DNA from: Rhodococcus rhodnii
GTDB lineage: Bacteria; Actinomycetota; Actinomycetes; Mycobacteriales; Pseudonocardiaceae
NCBI GenBank assembly: GCA_000720375.1
Contig: JOAA01000016.1
Span: forward strand, 186,001 to 250,000
Length of the DNA stretch: 64,000 nucleotides
Reading direction: 5' to 3'
Shown here: positions 42,344 through 51,826 of the stretch, piece after piece
How the letters are laid out: each line of letters opens with the position of its first letter
Numbering within the stretch: the first letter of the stretch is position 1
Position numbers and translations under genes: made by a program
The notes under the pieces: generated by a model
The model's input: the letters and a program-made list of their open reading frames with translations, nothing else
The model's database searches: none
What the model was told of the DNA's origin: nothing

Positions 42344-43018
42344 GTGACCGCAGCGACACTCGACCGGCCCACACCTGCCGACAAGCCGAGCATGCGGGGG
42401 AAGCTCCACTTCTGGTCATTCTTCGTCTCGATCGCCACCGGCGCCGCACTGATCTCGCTTGCGGCGTCGACCGTATCGGCAATGGCCGCCCTCGCGACAT
42501 CGATTTACGGCGCCACGGTGCTCGGCCTGTTCGGCGTGAGCGCCCTGTATCACCGCACATGGTGGGAGAACGAGCGCACCCGGGCATGGATGAAGCGCCT
42601 GGACCACTCGATGATCTTCCTGTTCATCGCGGGGACGTACACGCCGTTCTCCCTGCTGGCGATGCCACGCGACACCGGCCTGATCGTCCTGGGCGTGGTC
42701 TGGGGCGGCGCGCTCGCAGGCGTGGCGCTGAAACTGATCTGGCCCCACGCCCCCCGATGGCTCGGCACGCCGATCTACATCGCGCTGGGCTGGGTCGCCG
42801 TCTTCGTCCTCCCGGACCTGCTCACCCACGCAGGCGTCGCCGCACTCGTCCTGATCCTCGCCGGCGGCCTGCTGTACACGGTGGGTGCCGTGTTCTATGC
42901 CACGAAGTGGCCCAACCCGTGGCCCGGCCACTTCGGCCACCACGAGTTCTTCCACGCGGCGACCATCCTCGCGGCCATCTGCCACTACATCGCGATCTGG
43001 CTCGCCATGTACCCCTAG
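42344..43018 (+). CDS. Hemolysin III/PAQR-family membrane protein
   Basis: A 224-residue protein with seven hydrophobic segments. Metal-site motifs are SALYHRTWW and LDHSMIFLFIAGTYTP in the first half, and the C-terminal FGHHEFFHAATILAAICHY. Members are zinc-dependent membrane hydrolase-like proteins; the hemolysin name is historical. GTG 42344 follows TAGCCT by 8 bases, so it may be leaderless. Equivalent of Rv1085c. Confidence 0.92.
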   Translation: MTAATLDRPTPADKPSMRGKLHFWSFFVSIATGAALISLAASTVSAMAALATSIYGATVLGLFGVSALYHRTWWENERTRAWMKRLDHSMIFLFIAGTYTPFSLLAMPRDTGLIVLGVVWGGALAGVALKLIWPHAPRWLGTPIYIALGWVAVFVLPDLLTHAGVAALVLILAGGLLYTVGAVFYATKWPNPWPGHFGHHEFFHAATILAAICHYIAIWLAMYP

Positions 43019-43139
43019 CTGCGGCTTACCCCTTTCGATCTTGCCAAGGCCGTCACCAGGCCATCAGCGGTTCTGGTGGCGGCCTTCGTCTTTGGTGCGT
43101 ACAGACGGACGTCGATGCCGCCGCGTGGTAAGCAGAGGT

Positions 43140-43610
43140 ATGGCCCGGATCGATCACTATCTCGAGGCGCACGCTCCTCAGGCGAACAGCATCGTCGTGG
43201 GCGTCAGCGTCTTCGTACTCGACGAGGGTGGGCGCCTTCTCATCATCCGGCGGAAGGACACCAACCTCTGCCATCTTCCTGGTGGGGTGCAGCGGGTTGG
43301 CGAAACCGTGGCCACGGCGGCGATCCGGGAGACCAAGGCGGAGACCGGGATCGACGTCGAGATCGCCGGGCTCATCGGCATCTACTCCGATCCGGAGCAC
43401 GTCATCGAGTACGGCCCCGGCGATGTTCGGCAGGAGTTCTCGATCTGTTTCCGGGCTCGTCCCCTCGGCGGCGAGCCGCGCCCCGCGGGTGAGAGCAAAG
43501 CCGCCGAGTGGGTGGAGGAATCGCTGCTCTACGAGCTCCCCATCCACCCGGCGACTCGGCTGCGCATTCAGCATGGCTTCGACGATCGCGCCGAGCCGTA
43601 CTTCTCATAG
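43140..43610 (+). CDS. NUDIX hydrolase with an altered NUDIX box
   Basis: A 156-residue protein. The box begins with PGGVQRVGE and continues to RETKAETGI, so the first Glu of the usual EE pair is Ala. Catalysis may be weakened or use the remaining Glu. The C-terminal FRARPLGGEPRPAGESKAAEWVE matches diphosphohydrolases acting on nucleotide derivatives. ATG 43140 has GAGG upstream. Its stop overlaps the convergent tetR-type gene end by 6 bases. Confidence 0.85.
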   Translation: MARIDHYLEAHAPQANSIVVGVSVFVLDEGGRLLIIRRKDTNLCHLPGGVQRVGETVATAAIRETKAETGIDVEIAGLIGIYSDPEHVIEYGPGDVRQEFSICFRARPLGGEPRPAGESKAAEWVEESLLYELPIHPATRLRIQHGFDDRAEPYFS

Positions 43611-44207
43611 GAGTTGCTTGGCCAGGGTGGCCTTGAGCCAGTCCTCGTACTCCTGGTACGACCAGCCGCCTTGGTCCACTAGGACGTCGCAGACCTCGTC
43701 GGTCATCAACGCGACCGCGATGTCGGCGGCCCGATCATGCGGCAGCCCCAGTGCGCCAAGGGTTTCCACGCGTTCCAGGATCGAGAGCACGCCAAGCCTG
43801 CGACGCCGGTGGCCTTCCGCGAGGATCTCGGCGCCGCCCACGGCCGCACCGGATTTCATGATCTTGATGATGTCGCCGCCGCGTTCCCTGATCTGACGGG
43901 CGATCTTGGCCAGCAGGCCGACCAGTTCCACCGGGTCGTCGATGGAGTCGCGGGAGGCGAACAGGTCGACCACGCCCGCCTCATGATCGAGCAGGTCCGG
44001 CATGCCGGCGAGCACGCCGGCCTTCGAGCCGTAGGTGGCGTACACGGTCTGCAGCGCGACGCCCGCCCGTTGCGCGAGCAGACGGACGGGCGTGTTGGCG
44101 TAGCCGCGTTCGGCGAACAGTTCACGCGCGGCGCGCAAGATCGTGTGTTTGGTCAGGGCTTCCCGCTGCTCACGGAGCCGGACCACGCCAGGAAGCACCT
44201 CGTCCAC
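43605..44207 (-). CDS. TetR-family transcriptional repressor
   Basis: A 200-residue protein. The helix-turn-helix is at ~18-62: TILRAARELFAERGYANTPVRLLAQRAGVALQTVYATYGSKAGVL. The ligand domain is unassigned. It is divergent from a small monooxygenase gene with a palindromic operator between, so that gene is its likely target. Confidence 0.9.
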   Translation of the reverse strand: MDEVLPGVVRLREQREALTKHTILRAARELFAERGYANTPVRLLAQRAGVALQTVYATYGSKAGVLAGMPDLLDHEAGVVDLFASRDSIDDPVELVGLLAKIARQIRERGGDIIKIMKSGAAVGGAEILAEGHRRRRLGVLSILERVETLGALGLPHDRAADIAVALMTDEVCDVLVDQGGWSYQEYEDWLKATLAKQLL

Positions 44208-44226
44208 GACGCGGTACCCTAGTCAG

Positions 44227-44247
44227 TAGAACGTTGTTCTAGTGAAC
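44227..44247. promoter_or_regulatory. Palindromic operator between tetR-type and monooxygenase genes
   Basis: TAGAAC-GTT-GTTCTA (44227-44241) overlaps a second inverted pair GTTC-TAGT-GAAC (44236-44247). It sits 20-40 bases from both start codons, a typical TetR position. Confidence 0.6.
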
Positions 44248-44265
44248 AGAACGGGAGTCTAGCCA

Positions 44266-44562
44266 GTGGTCACATGGATCAATTGCTTCGAGGTGCCCGA
44301 CGGGCAGCAGGACCAGTTCTTCGCCGTCTGGCGGAAGATGGCCGTCGAGCACTTCAAGACGAAGCCCGGCTTTGTGAACTACCGGATGTACCGGGCGCGC
44401 AACCCCGAAGGACGGTTCCAGTTCGTCAACGTCACCGTGTGGGAGTCGGCCGAGCACATCGAGGCGGCCCACGACGAGCGATTCCGCGAACTGCTGCGCA
44501 ACCCGGAAATCGCCGACGTCGTGGCCTCGCCCGGGATGTTCGACCCGGTCGACGAGGGCTGA
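44266..44562 (+). CDS. Antibiotic biosynthesis monooxygenase (ABM)-domain protein
   Basis: A 98-residue dimeric alpha-beta barrel: WINCFEVPDGQQDQFFAVWRKMAVEHFKTKPGFVNYRMYRA, then FVNVTVWESAEHIEAAHDERF. The fold is shared by cofactor-free quinone monooxygenases and IsdG-type haem-degrading enzymes. Likely repressed by the divergent TetR protein. Start GTG 44266; it ends 1 base before the convergent gene's stop codon. Confidence 0.85.
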   Translation: MVTWINCFEVPDGQQDQFFAVWRKMAVEHFKTKPGFVNYRMYRARNPEGRFQFVNVTVWESAEHIEAAHDERFRELLRNPEIADVVASPGMFDPVDEG

Positions 44563-44563
44563 A

Positions 44564-45163
44564 TCAGGCCTCGAACTCGGGGCCCTTGGCCCGCAGATCG
44601 TCTACTTTGGACATCGCCTCGCGCAGTTCGGCGAGCCACGCGTCGGCGTGCTCGCCGACGAGGCGCACCGCCCACGCCAGGGCTTCCGACCGCGACCGGG
44701 CCACGCCCGCGTCGACCAGTGTGTCCAGGATCAGCCGCTCCGGCTGCCGCAACCTGGTCATCACCGGTGCGGACAGCGTGGTGAACAGCTCTTCCGTCGA
44801 GCCGACGCGAGCGCCCCACGCGACCTTGCGGCCGTAGCGGTGCTCGGCCTGCCTGGCGATGTCGATCCGCTCGTCCCTGGTCTCCTCGCGGAACCGGCTG
44901 ATCCGGCCCGCCTCCGCCGAGGCACGGGCCGCGTCGTCCTCGAATTCGCCCTCGACCGGGGCCAACGTGCCGACGATGATGATCTCTTCGCGGTCGACCG
45001 TGACCGTCGGCGGCTCGGTGAACCAGCCGTCAGGCAACCGTCCGGCGAACCATGCGGACGCGTCGTCCGCGGACGGCAGATCCGCCTGTTGCCATCCGCC
45101 ACGGCCCTTGAAGCCGCCGCGCCCGTGCCAGCCACCACGTCCCATGTGTCGTACTCCAAACAT
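44564..45163 (-). CDS. Conserved-looking protein with Gly/Arg/Trp-rich head, function unknown
   Basis: A 199-residue protein. The first ~27 residues are Gly/Trp/Arg repeats (GRGGWHGRGGFKGRGGW). A beta-rich middle (TVTVDREEIIIVGTLAPVEGE) precedes helices. The C-terminal LILDTLVDAGVARSRSEALAWAVRLVGEHADAWL resembles a ribbon-helix-helix module. ATG 45163 has AAGGAG upstream. A tandem 8-mer, TGATTACA twice on the plus strand (45175-45190), lies just upstream and may be its operator. No family name can be given. Confidence 0.7.
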   Translation of the reverse strand: MFGVRHMGRGGWHGRGGFKGRGGWQQADLPSADDASAWFAGRLPDGWFTEPPTVTVDREEIIIVGTLAPVEGEFEDDAARASAEAGRISRFREETRDERIDIARQAEHRYGRKVAWGARVGSTEELFTTLSAPVMTRLRQPERLILDTLVDAGVARSRSEALAWAVRLVGEHADAWLAELREAMSKVDDLRAKGPEFEA

Positions 45164-45240
45164 GCGCAGCTCCTTGATTACATGATTACACCACTACTCA
45201 AGCTACGCGTGTAGACCTGAAGGCGACAGGACGTTCTCTC

Positions 45241-47232
45241 TCAGCTGAGCGCCGCGACGAGCTCCTCGACCGAGGTCACCGGGCGGTCGCAGACATACCC
45301 GTGGCATACGTAGGCAGCTGCCTGCCCGTCGACCAACGGACGGTCGGCGAGCAACGGCGACGAGTCCGGCTCGCCCGCGAGCACGACGGCGCCACCATGC
45401 GCCTTATGTACGGCCGCCGCGAGCAGCGCAGGACTGTCCCCGACGATCGCCACCTGAACCGGGCCCTGAGCCAACGCCTCGGCCACGCCCAACCAGTGCC
45501 CGGCGAACCGCGGCGCCCGCGCGGCAAGCAGTCCGGCACGGGAAACGGCCTGCTCAGCGGCCTCACGATAGAGGCTCGCGCGTTCGTGCCCGATCAAAGC
45601 AGAGGCCGTGAGCAGCGCGGACGCCAATGCCGACGCACCGGACGGGCTGGCGTTGTCCGACGGATCCGCAGGCCGGTGCACCAAGGTCTCAGCGTCCTCA
45701 GCCGTGTCGAAGAAGGCACCGACGTTGTCCGGGTCCGCGAACCGCGACAACGCGTCGTCGAGCAACGAGACCGCCGCGTCCAGCCAACGCTTCTCCCCTG
45801 TCGCCTGATGCAGCGCGAGCAGGCCTTCGGCGAGGCACGCGTAGTCCTCCAGCACTCCGGCGGACGTTCCCACCTGGCCGTCGCGCGATGTCCGCCGCAA
45901 ACGACCGTCCACGAGGTGCAGCGTCAACAACAGATCCGCGGCCCGGCCGGCCGCTTCGATCCATTCCGAGCGCGCGAAATACACGCCTGCCTGGGCCAAC
46001 GCCGTGATCGTGAGCCCGTTCCACGCGGCCACGACCTTGTCGTCCCGGCCGGGCTGGGGCCGGGTCGCCCGGACAGCCGACAGCCGTGACCGGACGCCTT
46101 CGAAGCGCTCGAGATCGTCGGGGTCCTCCAGCAGTTGGAGCGTGGACGTGCCGTGCTCGAACGTGCCTTCCGGCGTCACACGGAACAACGTCGCGGCCCA
46201 GGCGCCGTCTTCTTCGCCGAGCACCTCGGTCAGCTGGGCCGGAGTCCAGACATACGTCAGTCCCTCGACGCCCTCGGTGTCCGCGTCGAGCGACGACGCG
46301 AAGCCGCCTTCGGGCGTGCCTAGGTCCCTGATCAGGAATTCCGCGGTCTCGACGGCGACCCGGCGGTACGTCGGACTGTCGGTCAGCCTGGTCAGATGGG
46401 TGTACACACCGAGCAGCAAAGCGTTGTCGTACAACATCTTCTCGAAGTGCGGCACGACCCACGAAGCGTCGACACTGTACCGGGCGAACCCGCCGGCGAG
46501 TTGGTCGTAGATGCCACCACCCGCCATCGCGTCGGCCGTCGCCTCCACAATGGACAAGGCTTCGACCGAGCCGGTTCGCTCGTGGTGCCGGATCAGGAAC
46601 TCCAGCACCATGGACGGCGGGAACTTCGGCGCACTACCGAATCCGCCGTTGCGCCGGTCGAAGTCGCCGAGCAACGAGGCAACGGCGCCATCCAGCACGG
46701 CATTGTCCACAGCGGACGAAGGCAACGCTGCGGAATGCCTGGCGAGCGAGGCAACGAGCTTGCCAGCAGCCGTGCGCACCTCGTCCGACCGCTGGTCCCA
46801 TGCTTCCACGATCGCGGCAAGCAACTGCTTGAACGACGGCATGCCGCCTTGCGGGCGCGGCGGATAGTAAGTGCCGCAATGGAACGGCTCACCCAACGGA
46901 GTCAGGAAGCACGTCATCGGCCAGCCGCCCTGCCCGGTCATCGCCTGGGTGGCGGTCATGTAGACCGCGTCGACGTCCGGCCGTTCCTCACGGTCCACTT
47001 TGATGTTCACGAAATGCCGGTTCATCAGTGCGGCGGTGTCGTCGTCCTCGAACGACTCGTGCGCCATCACGTGGCACCAGTGGCACGCGGCGTAACCGAT
47101 CGAGAGCAACACGGGCACATCGCGGTCCGCCGCCTCGGCGAACGCTTCGGGACACCACGGCCACCAGTCGACCGGGTTGTCGGCGTGCTGCAGCAGGTAC
47201 GGGCTCGTGGCCTCGGCCAGTCGATTCGCCAT
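45241..47232 (-). CDS. YyaL/DUF255 thioredoxin-domain protein (Rv1084-like)
   Basis: A 663-residue protein. An N-terminal thioredoxin-like domain opens with [22 protein letters not shown] and carries the redox motif [13 protein letters not shown] near residue 50. A six-hairpin glycosidase-like alpha domain follows, with [33 protein letters not shown] and a late [13 protein letters not shown]. The family (bacterial YyaL, human SSP411) is widespread, with unknown activity. Equivalent of Rv1084; here separated from mca by the inserted RNA-repair operon. Confidence 0.92.
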   Translation of the reverse strand: MANRLAEATSPYLLQHADNPVDWWPWCPEAFAEAADRDVPVLLSIGYAACHWCHVMAHESFEDDDTAALMNRHFVNIKVDREERPDVDAVYMTATQAMTGQGGWPMTCFLTPLGEPFHCGTYYPPRPQGGMPSFKQLLAAIVEAWDQRSDEVRTAAGKLVASLARHSAALPSSAVDNAVLDGAVASLLGDFDRRNGGFGSAPKFPPSMVLEFLIRHHERTGSVEALSIVEATADAMAGGGIYDQLAGGFARYSVDASWVVPHFEKMLYDNALLLGVYTHLTRLTDSPTYRRVAVETAEFLIRDLGTPEGGFASSLDADTEGVEGLTYVWTPAQLTEVLGEEDGAWAATLFRVTPEGTFEHGTSTLQLLEDPDDLERFEGVRSRLSAVRATRPQPGRDDKVVAAWNGLTITALAQAGVYFARSEWIEAAGRAADLLLTLHLVDGRLRRTSRDGQVGTSAGVLEDYACLAEGLLALHQATGEKRWLDAAVSLLDDALSRFADPDNVGAFFDTAEDAETLVHRPADPSDNASPSGASALASALLTASALIGHERASLYREAAEQAVSRAGLLAARAPRFAGHWLGVAEALAQGPVQVAIVGDSPALLAAAVHKAHGGAVVLAGEPDSSPLLADRPLVDGQAAAYVCHGYVCDRPVTSVEELVAALS

Positions 47233-47275
47233 GTCCCCACCCTAGTTCCGGAAACCAGATGAAGGGGGACGGCGG

Positions 47276-48691
47276 ATGCGGGACACTCACGCGGTGCTGC
47301 TGACCATGACCACGACGCATCGTCCCGCGACCGACCTCGGCTTCTTGCTGCACAAGCATCCCGAGAAGGCGCAATCCTTCCCTGTCGCGGCCGGCATGGC
47401 ACACGTGTTCTACCCCACGGCCCGTGAGGATGAGTGCACGGCGGCGCTGCTGCTGGACATCGACCCCATCGAGCTGGTCCGCGGCCGGTACGACCGGGCT
47501 TTCACGCTGAACCAGTACGTCAACGACCGACCGTACGCGGCCGGGTCGATGATGGCGGTCGCGCTGAGCTCGGTGTTCAAGACCGCGATGAACGGGGTCC
47601 TGAAATCCCGTCAGGAGCTCGCCGACACGGCCATCCCGCTGGCGATCCACATCCCCGCTGTGCCGTCGCGCGGTGGCCCTGACCTGGTCGTCAAGCTGTT
47701 CGAGCCGCTCGGCTGGCAGGTCGAGGCGAAGACCGTCCCGCTGGACCCGGAGTTCCCGCAATGGGGTCAGTCGCCGTACATCGACTTGCGGCTGACTGGT
47801 ACACACCGGCTTTCCGAGGCGCTACGGCATCTGTACGTGCTGTTGCCGGTGCTGGACAACGCGAAGCACTACTGGGTGACCGAGGAGGAGATCACCAAGC
47901 TGCTACGGGCGGGCGAAGGCTGGCTGGCCGAGCACCCGGCCCGGGAACTGATCAGCCAGCGGTACCTCAGGCACCGCAAGGGTTACGTCCGGTTGGCGCT
48001 GAGCCGCCTGGCGGAAGCGGACGAATCCGACGAGGAGGAGCTGGACAACGCGCTCGACGCGCCGATTGTCGAGGCGGAGCCGGATCGTCCGGTGCCGCTT
48101 GCCGTGCAGCGCAGGGAAAGCGTTGTCGCGGCCCTGAAGGCCGCCGGCGCGAACCGGATTCTCGATCTCGGTTGCGGTGGCGGGGCTTTGTTGCGTGACC
48201 TCGTCAAGGAGCCGTCGTTCACCGAGATCGTCGGCGTGGACGTTTCCGCGCGCGCATTGGAGGTCGCTGCCCGGCGATTCGAGCGGATGCCTGAGCGAGT
48301 GCGTAGCCGCGTGACACTAAGGCAATCCGCCTTGACCTATGTGGACAAGTCGCTGGCCGGGTACGACGCGGCGGTACTGATGGAGGTGATCGAGCACCTC
48401 GACGAGCCGCGGCTGCCCGCGTTGGAGCACAGCGTGTTCGGTGAGGCGCGCCCGGGAACGGTTGTCGTCACAACACCGAATGTTGAATACAACGTTCGGT
48501 TCCCGACGCTGCCCGTCGGCAAGATGCGCCATTCGGACCACCGTTTCGAATGGACTCGTGCCCAGTTCCGCGCGTGGGGCGACAGCGTCGCCGAACGTTA
48601 TGACTACCGCGTCCGTTACCTCCCGGTCGGCCAGGACGACCCGGAAGTCGGCCCACCGACCCAGCTAGCCGTGTTCGAGGTGTCCCGATGA
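47276..48691 (+). CDS. hen1: Hen1: RNA 3'-terminal 2'-O-methyltransferase
   Basis: A 471-residue protein. The N-terminal Hen1-specific domain (~1-250) opens with TTTHRPATDLGFLLHKHPEKAQSF and activates its partner Pnkp. The C-terminal methyltransferase has the SAM site ILDLGCGGGALL (~298) and the metal motif EVIEHLDE. Bacterial Hen1 methylates the 3' end at the break during Pnkp/Hen1 repair, so the repaired tRNA resists re-cleavage by ribotoxins. ATG 47276 has GGGGGA at ideal spacing; GTG 47294 is an alternative. It overlaps pnkp (ATGA). Confidence 0.94.
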   Translation: MRDTHAVLLTMTTTHRPATDLGFLLHKHPEKAQSFPVAAGMAHVFYPTAREDECTAALLLDIDPIELVRGRYDRAFTLNQYVNDRPYAAGSMMAVALSSVFKTAMNGVLKSRQELADTAIPLAIHIPAVPSRGGPDLVVKLFEPLGWQVEAKTVPLDPEFPQWGQSPYIDLRLTGTHRLSEALRHLYVLLPVLDNAKHYWVTEEEITKLLRAGEGWLAEHPARELISQRYLRHRKGYVRLALSRLAEADESDEEELDNALDAPIVEAEPDRPVPLAVQRRESVVAALKAAGANRILDLGCGGGALLRDLVKEPSFTEIVGVDVSARALEVAARRFERMPERVRSRVTLRQSALTYVDKSLAGYDAAVLMEVIEHLDEPRLPALEHSVFGEARPGTVVVTTPNVEYNVRFPTLPVGKMRHSDHRFEWTRAQFRAWGDSVAERYDYRVRYLPVGQDDPEVGPPTQLAVFEVSR

Positions 48692-51207
48692 AACTGTCCA
48701 TTCCAGACATGGCACTGGTCGTACTGGTCGGCGCGACCGGGTCGGGCAAGTCCACGTTCGCGCACAAGCACTTCAAACCCACCCAGGTGCTGTCGAGTGA
48801 CTACTTCCGTGGCCTGGTCGCGGACGACGAGAACGACCAGACCGCCTCAGGACCGGCGTTCGAGGCGCTGCACTTCGTGGCAGAGAAGCGAATGGCTGCA
48901 GGCAAGGTCACGGTGATCGACGCGACGAACGTGCAGCGGTCGTCGCGCGGGCAGTTGGTGGCGCTGGCCAAGAAGCACCACGTTCTGCCGGTCGCGATCG
49001 TGCTCGACATGCCCGAAGGCCTGTGCATCGAACGCAATGCGACACGGCCAGACCGCGACTTCGGCGCGCACGTGATCCGGCGGCACCGCAACGAACTACG
49101 GAAATCGTTGCGAGGACTGGAAAAGGAAGGCTTCAAGCGGGTGTACGTGCTGCGTACACCGGAAGAAGTCGAGGCGGCGCGGATCGAGATCGAGCCGCTG
49201 ATGAACGACAAGCGGTCGGAGACCGGCCCGTTCGACGTGATCGGTGACGTGCACGGCTGCCGCGCGGAACTGGAGGAACTCCTCGAAAAACTGGGATACG
49301 TGCTGAACCGGGACGCCGAAGGCCGCCCGGTCGGCGCCGCACACCCAGCCGGACGCCGCGCCGTGTTCGTCGGCGACCTTGTCGACCGCGGACCGGACAC
49401 CCCCGGCGTGCTGCGGCTCGTGATGGGCATGGTCGACGCGGGCAATGCCTTGTGTGTCTGCGGAAACCACGAGCAGAAGCTGGTGCGAGCATTGCGCGGG
49501 CGCAATGTCCAGGTCACGCACGGGCTCGCGGAGTCACTGGAGCAGCTGGGCGCCGAGACCGACGAGTTCCGCAAGCGCGCGGAGGACTTCTGCGGTGGCC
49601 TCATCGCGCACTACGTCCTCGACGACGGCAAGCTAGTTGTCTCGCACGCAGGCTTGCCAGAGAACTACCACGGCCGCGCGTCGAGCACAGTGCGAAGTTT
49701 CGCGCTATACGGCGACACCACCGGCGAGACCGACGAGTACGGCCTGCCGGTGCGATACCCGTGGGCACAGGACTACCGAGGACGCGCGATGGTCCTGTAT
49801 GGACACACACCGACCCCGGTCGCCGAGTGGATCAACGGAACCATGTGCCTGGACACCGGATGCGTGTTCGGTGGACAGCTCACCGCGCTGCGATACCCGG
49901 AACGGGAAGTGGTTTCCGTTGCCGCACACAAGGTCTGGTACGAGCCAGTCAAGCCGTTGCAGCCTTCGGAGACCCGGCGAGCCCCGAACGTCCTCGACCT
50001 CACCGACGTGGCAGGCCGGCGTATCGTCGAAACAGAGCACCACGGTCGCGTGTCGGTCCGCGAGGAGCAGGCCGCGGCAGCGCTGGAGGTGATGAGCCGG
50101 TTCGCGGTCGACCCACGCTGGCTGCTGTACCTCCCGCCAACGATGAGCCCAGTGGCCACTTCGGACCTGCCGGGCGTGCTCGAACACCCGGCAGAAGCGT
50201 TCGCCGGTTACCGCGCTGACGGAGTCCAGTCCGTTGTGTGCGAAGAAAAGCACATGGGTTCACGCGCGGTCGTATTGGTATGTCGTGATTCCGGCGCTGC
50301 ACGATTCGGAATCGACGGCGGCGGCGCGGTGTACACACGTACCGGCAGGTCGTTCTTCGACCCGGATTTGACCGAGCAGTTGCTTGACCGAGTCCGGGCG
50401 GCGTGCGCCGGACTGTGGGAGGAGCTGAAGACCGACTGGCTGCTGTTCGACGCGGAGCTGATGCCGTGGAGCGCCAAGGCATCGGGACTGATCACCCAGC
50501 AGTACGCACCCGTCGGCGCGGCCTCTTCTGCGGCTCTTTCGGCATCGCTTGACGCGCTGACCGCGGCTGCGGACCGTGGAATCGATGTCGGGGCGTTGCT
50601 GGCCTCGACACGATCCCGGGCAGCCAATGCGGCCGGATATCGCTCGGCCTATCGCCGGTACTGCTGGCCGGTCGATGGGCTTGACGGCGTGCGACTGGCA
50701 CCGTTCCAGCTGCTCGCCGCCGAGGGGAAGTCCTTTGCCACCTCACCGCATTCGTGGCACTTGGCCATCGCCGATCGGCTTGTCTCGGCGGATGCTTCGC
50801 TGTTCGCTTCGACCAAGCGCTTGTTCGTGGACACGACTTCCGAGGAGTCGGTGGCCGAGGGCACCGCCTGGTGGGAGGAGATGACCGGCGCGGGCGGCGA
50901 AGGCATGGTCGTCAAACCGGCCGCGAACCTGGTCCGCGGGCCGAAGTGGCTGGTGCAGCCGGGCATGAAGGTGCGAGGGCGGGAGTATCTGCGCATCATC
51001 TACGGCCCGGACTACACCGAACCTCAGCACCTCAAGCGGCTTAAACAGCGCAGCCTCGGCCGTAAGCGTTCACTTGCTGGGCGGGAGTACGCCCTTGGTC
51101 TGGAGGCTTTGGACCGGGTTGCGCGCGGTGAGCCGCTGTGGCGGGTGCATGAGTGCGTTTTCGCCGTGCTCGCCTTGGAGTCCGAGCCGGTGGACCCGCG
51201 GCTCTAG
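48688..51207 (+). CDS. pnkp: Pnkp: polynucleotide kinase-phosphatase-ligase for RNA repair
   Basis: An 839-residue three-domain enzyme. The kinase (~1-170) has P-loop GATGSGKST. A metallophosphoesterase (~180-470) has VIGDVHGC, GDLVDRGPDTPG and CGNHEQ. The C-terminal adenylyltransferase/ligase has nucleotidyl-lysine motif KHMGSR (~520) and EGMVVKP. It heals both ends of a cut RNA and, with Hen1, seals and marks it. The terminator directly after its stop closes the operon. Confidence 0.95.
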   Translation: MKLSIPDMALVVLVGATGSGKSTFAHKHFKPTQVLSSDYFRGLVADDENDQTASGPAFEALHFVAEKRMAAGKVTVIDATNVQRSSRGQLVALAKKHHVLPVAIVLDMPEGLCIERNATRPDRDFGAHVIRRHRNELRKSLRGLEKEGFKRVYVLRTPEEVEAARIEIEPLMNDKRSETGPFDVIGDVHGCRAELEELLEKLGYVLNRDAEGRPVGAAHPAGRRAVFVGDLVDRGPDTPGVLRLVMGMVDAGNALCVCGNHEQKLVRALRGRNVQVTHGLAESLEQLGAETDEFRKRAEDFCGGLIAHYVLDDGKLVVSHAGLPENYHGRASSTVRSFALYGDTTGETDEYGLPVRYPWAQDYRGRAMVLYGHTPTPVAEWINGTMCLDTGCVFGGQLTALRYPEREVVSVAAHKVWYEPVKPLQPSETRRAPNVLDLTDVAGRRIVETEHHGRVSVREEQAAAALEVMSRFAVDPRWLLYLPPTMSPVATSDLPGVLEHPAEAFAGYRADGVQSVVCEEKHMGSRAVVLVCRDSGAARFGIDGGGAVYTRTGRSFFDPDLTEQLLDRVRAACAGLWEELKTDWLLFDAELMPWSAKASGLITQQYAPVGAASSAALSASLDALTAAADRGIDVGALLASTRSRAANAAGYRSAYRRYCWPVDGLDGVRLAPFQLLAAEGKSFATSPHSWHLAIADRLVSADASLFASTKRLFVDTTSEESVAEGTAWWEEMTGAGGEGMVVKPAANLVRGPKWLVQPGMKVRGREYLRIIYGPDYTEPQHLKRLKQRSLGRKRSLAGREYALGLEALDRVARGEPLWRVHECVFAVLALESEPVDPRL

Positions 51208-51212
51208 GCCAC

Positions 51213-51239
51213 GTGGTGGCTGCCCTGCGCAGCCACCAC
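51213..51239 (+). terminator. Terminator of the hen1-pnkp operon
   Basis: 11-bp stem GTGGTGGCTGC/GCAGCCACCAC with a 5-base loop, 5 bases after the pnkp stop. Confidence 0.8.
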
Positions 51240-51273
51240 CAGGACCCCTGCCCAGGTCGTCATGTGGGCGGCA

Positions 51274-51600
51274 GCGCAGGGGTGGGTTTCGCGAGTGTCC
51301 CTCCGGTATGGCCTGGGCGTTGCCCAAGCCCTCAGGCGTACCGGAGGGCACACGACCACCGGGGGAATTCAAGCTGACAGGGCACCTGGCCTCCCTGCTG
51401 TCTTTCCAGGCACCTGGGACTAAAGCTTCACGTGACCTCGACAAGGACTGGCAAACCGAACACAAGCCGGATTTCGACGCCATCCCAATCCCCACCCCAG
51501 GCATCCCCCACCGCTCCCGGGGGCGACCCCGACGCCATTCTATCGGGATATGGGCTGGTCAAGGGGGTTACTGGGCGGTTGTGGACAACCGGATTTGCCG
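51274..51600 (+). repeat. Dispersed non-coding repeat, copy A
   Basis: About 325 bases that match, in inverted orientation and with divergence, 54287-54377 plus 55775-56130. Shared landmarks in order: CAGGGGTGGG, a CTCCGGTATGGCCTGGGC/TACCGGAG hairpin, a GGGGGAATTC-like block, GGCCTCCCTGC, CATCCCCCACC, CCGGGGGGCGACC-like bases, GACGCCATTCTA, GATATGGGC and GTTGTGGACAACC. No open frame with coding character. Confidence 0.7.
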
Positions 51601-51754
51601 ATGATCCCTTTGCCTCGTTCTCCGGTGCCGCCATGTCATGTCCGGGGCACCGGAGACCTAATAGCGGAGCGGGCTGCGTGTTGGCGCGTAGCTACCCTCG
51701 CGGCCAACTAGCCGTGGTCTTGCAACCACCGCCAGAAACCGCCCTCCCGATGCA

Positions 51755-51814
51755 CTCGCGTCGCCATTCGATCGGGATAGGGCTGCCGACCGGGTGTGGA
51801 TAACCAGATTTGCG
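51755..51814 (+). repeat. Partial copy of the dispersed repeat (3' end only)
   Basis: Matches the last ~60 bases of copy A: CGTCGCCATTCGATCGGGATA, a short gap, then GTGTGGATAACCAGATTTGCGG against GTTGTGGACAACCGGATTTGCC. Between it and copy A (51601-51754) I see no gene. Confidence 0.55.
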
Positions 51815-51826
51815 GTTGGTGGCGGC

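Noticed and set aside
51580..51803. Possible replication origin from DnaA-box-like words
   Set aside because: Only single boxes per repeat copy, no cluster, no AT-rich unwinding region and no dnaA or dnaN nearby.
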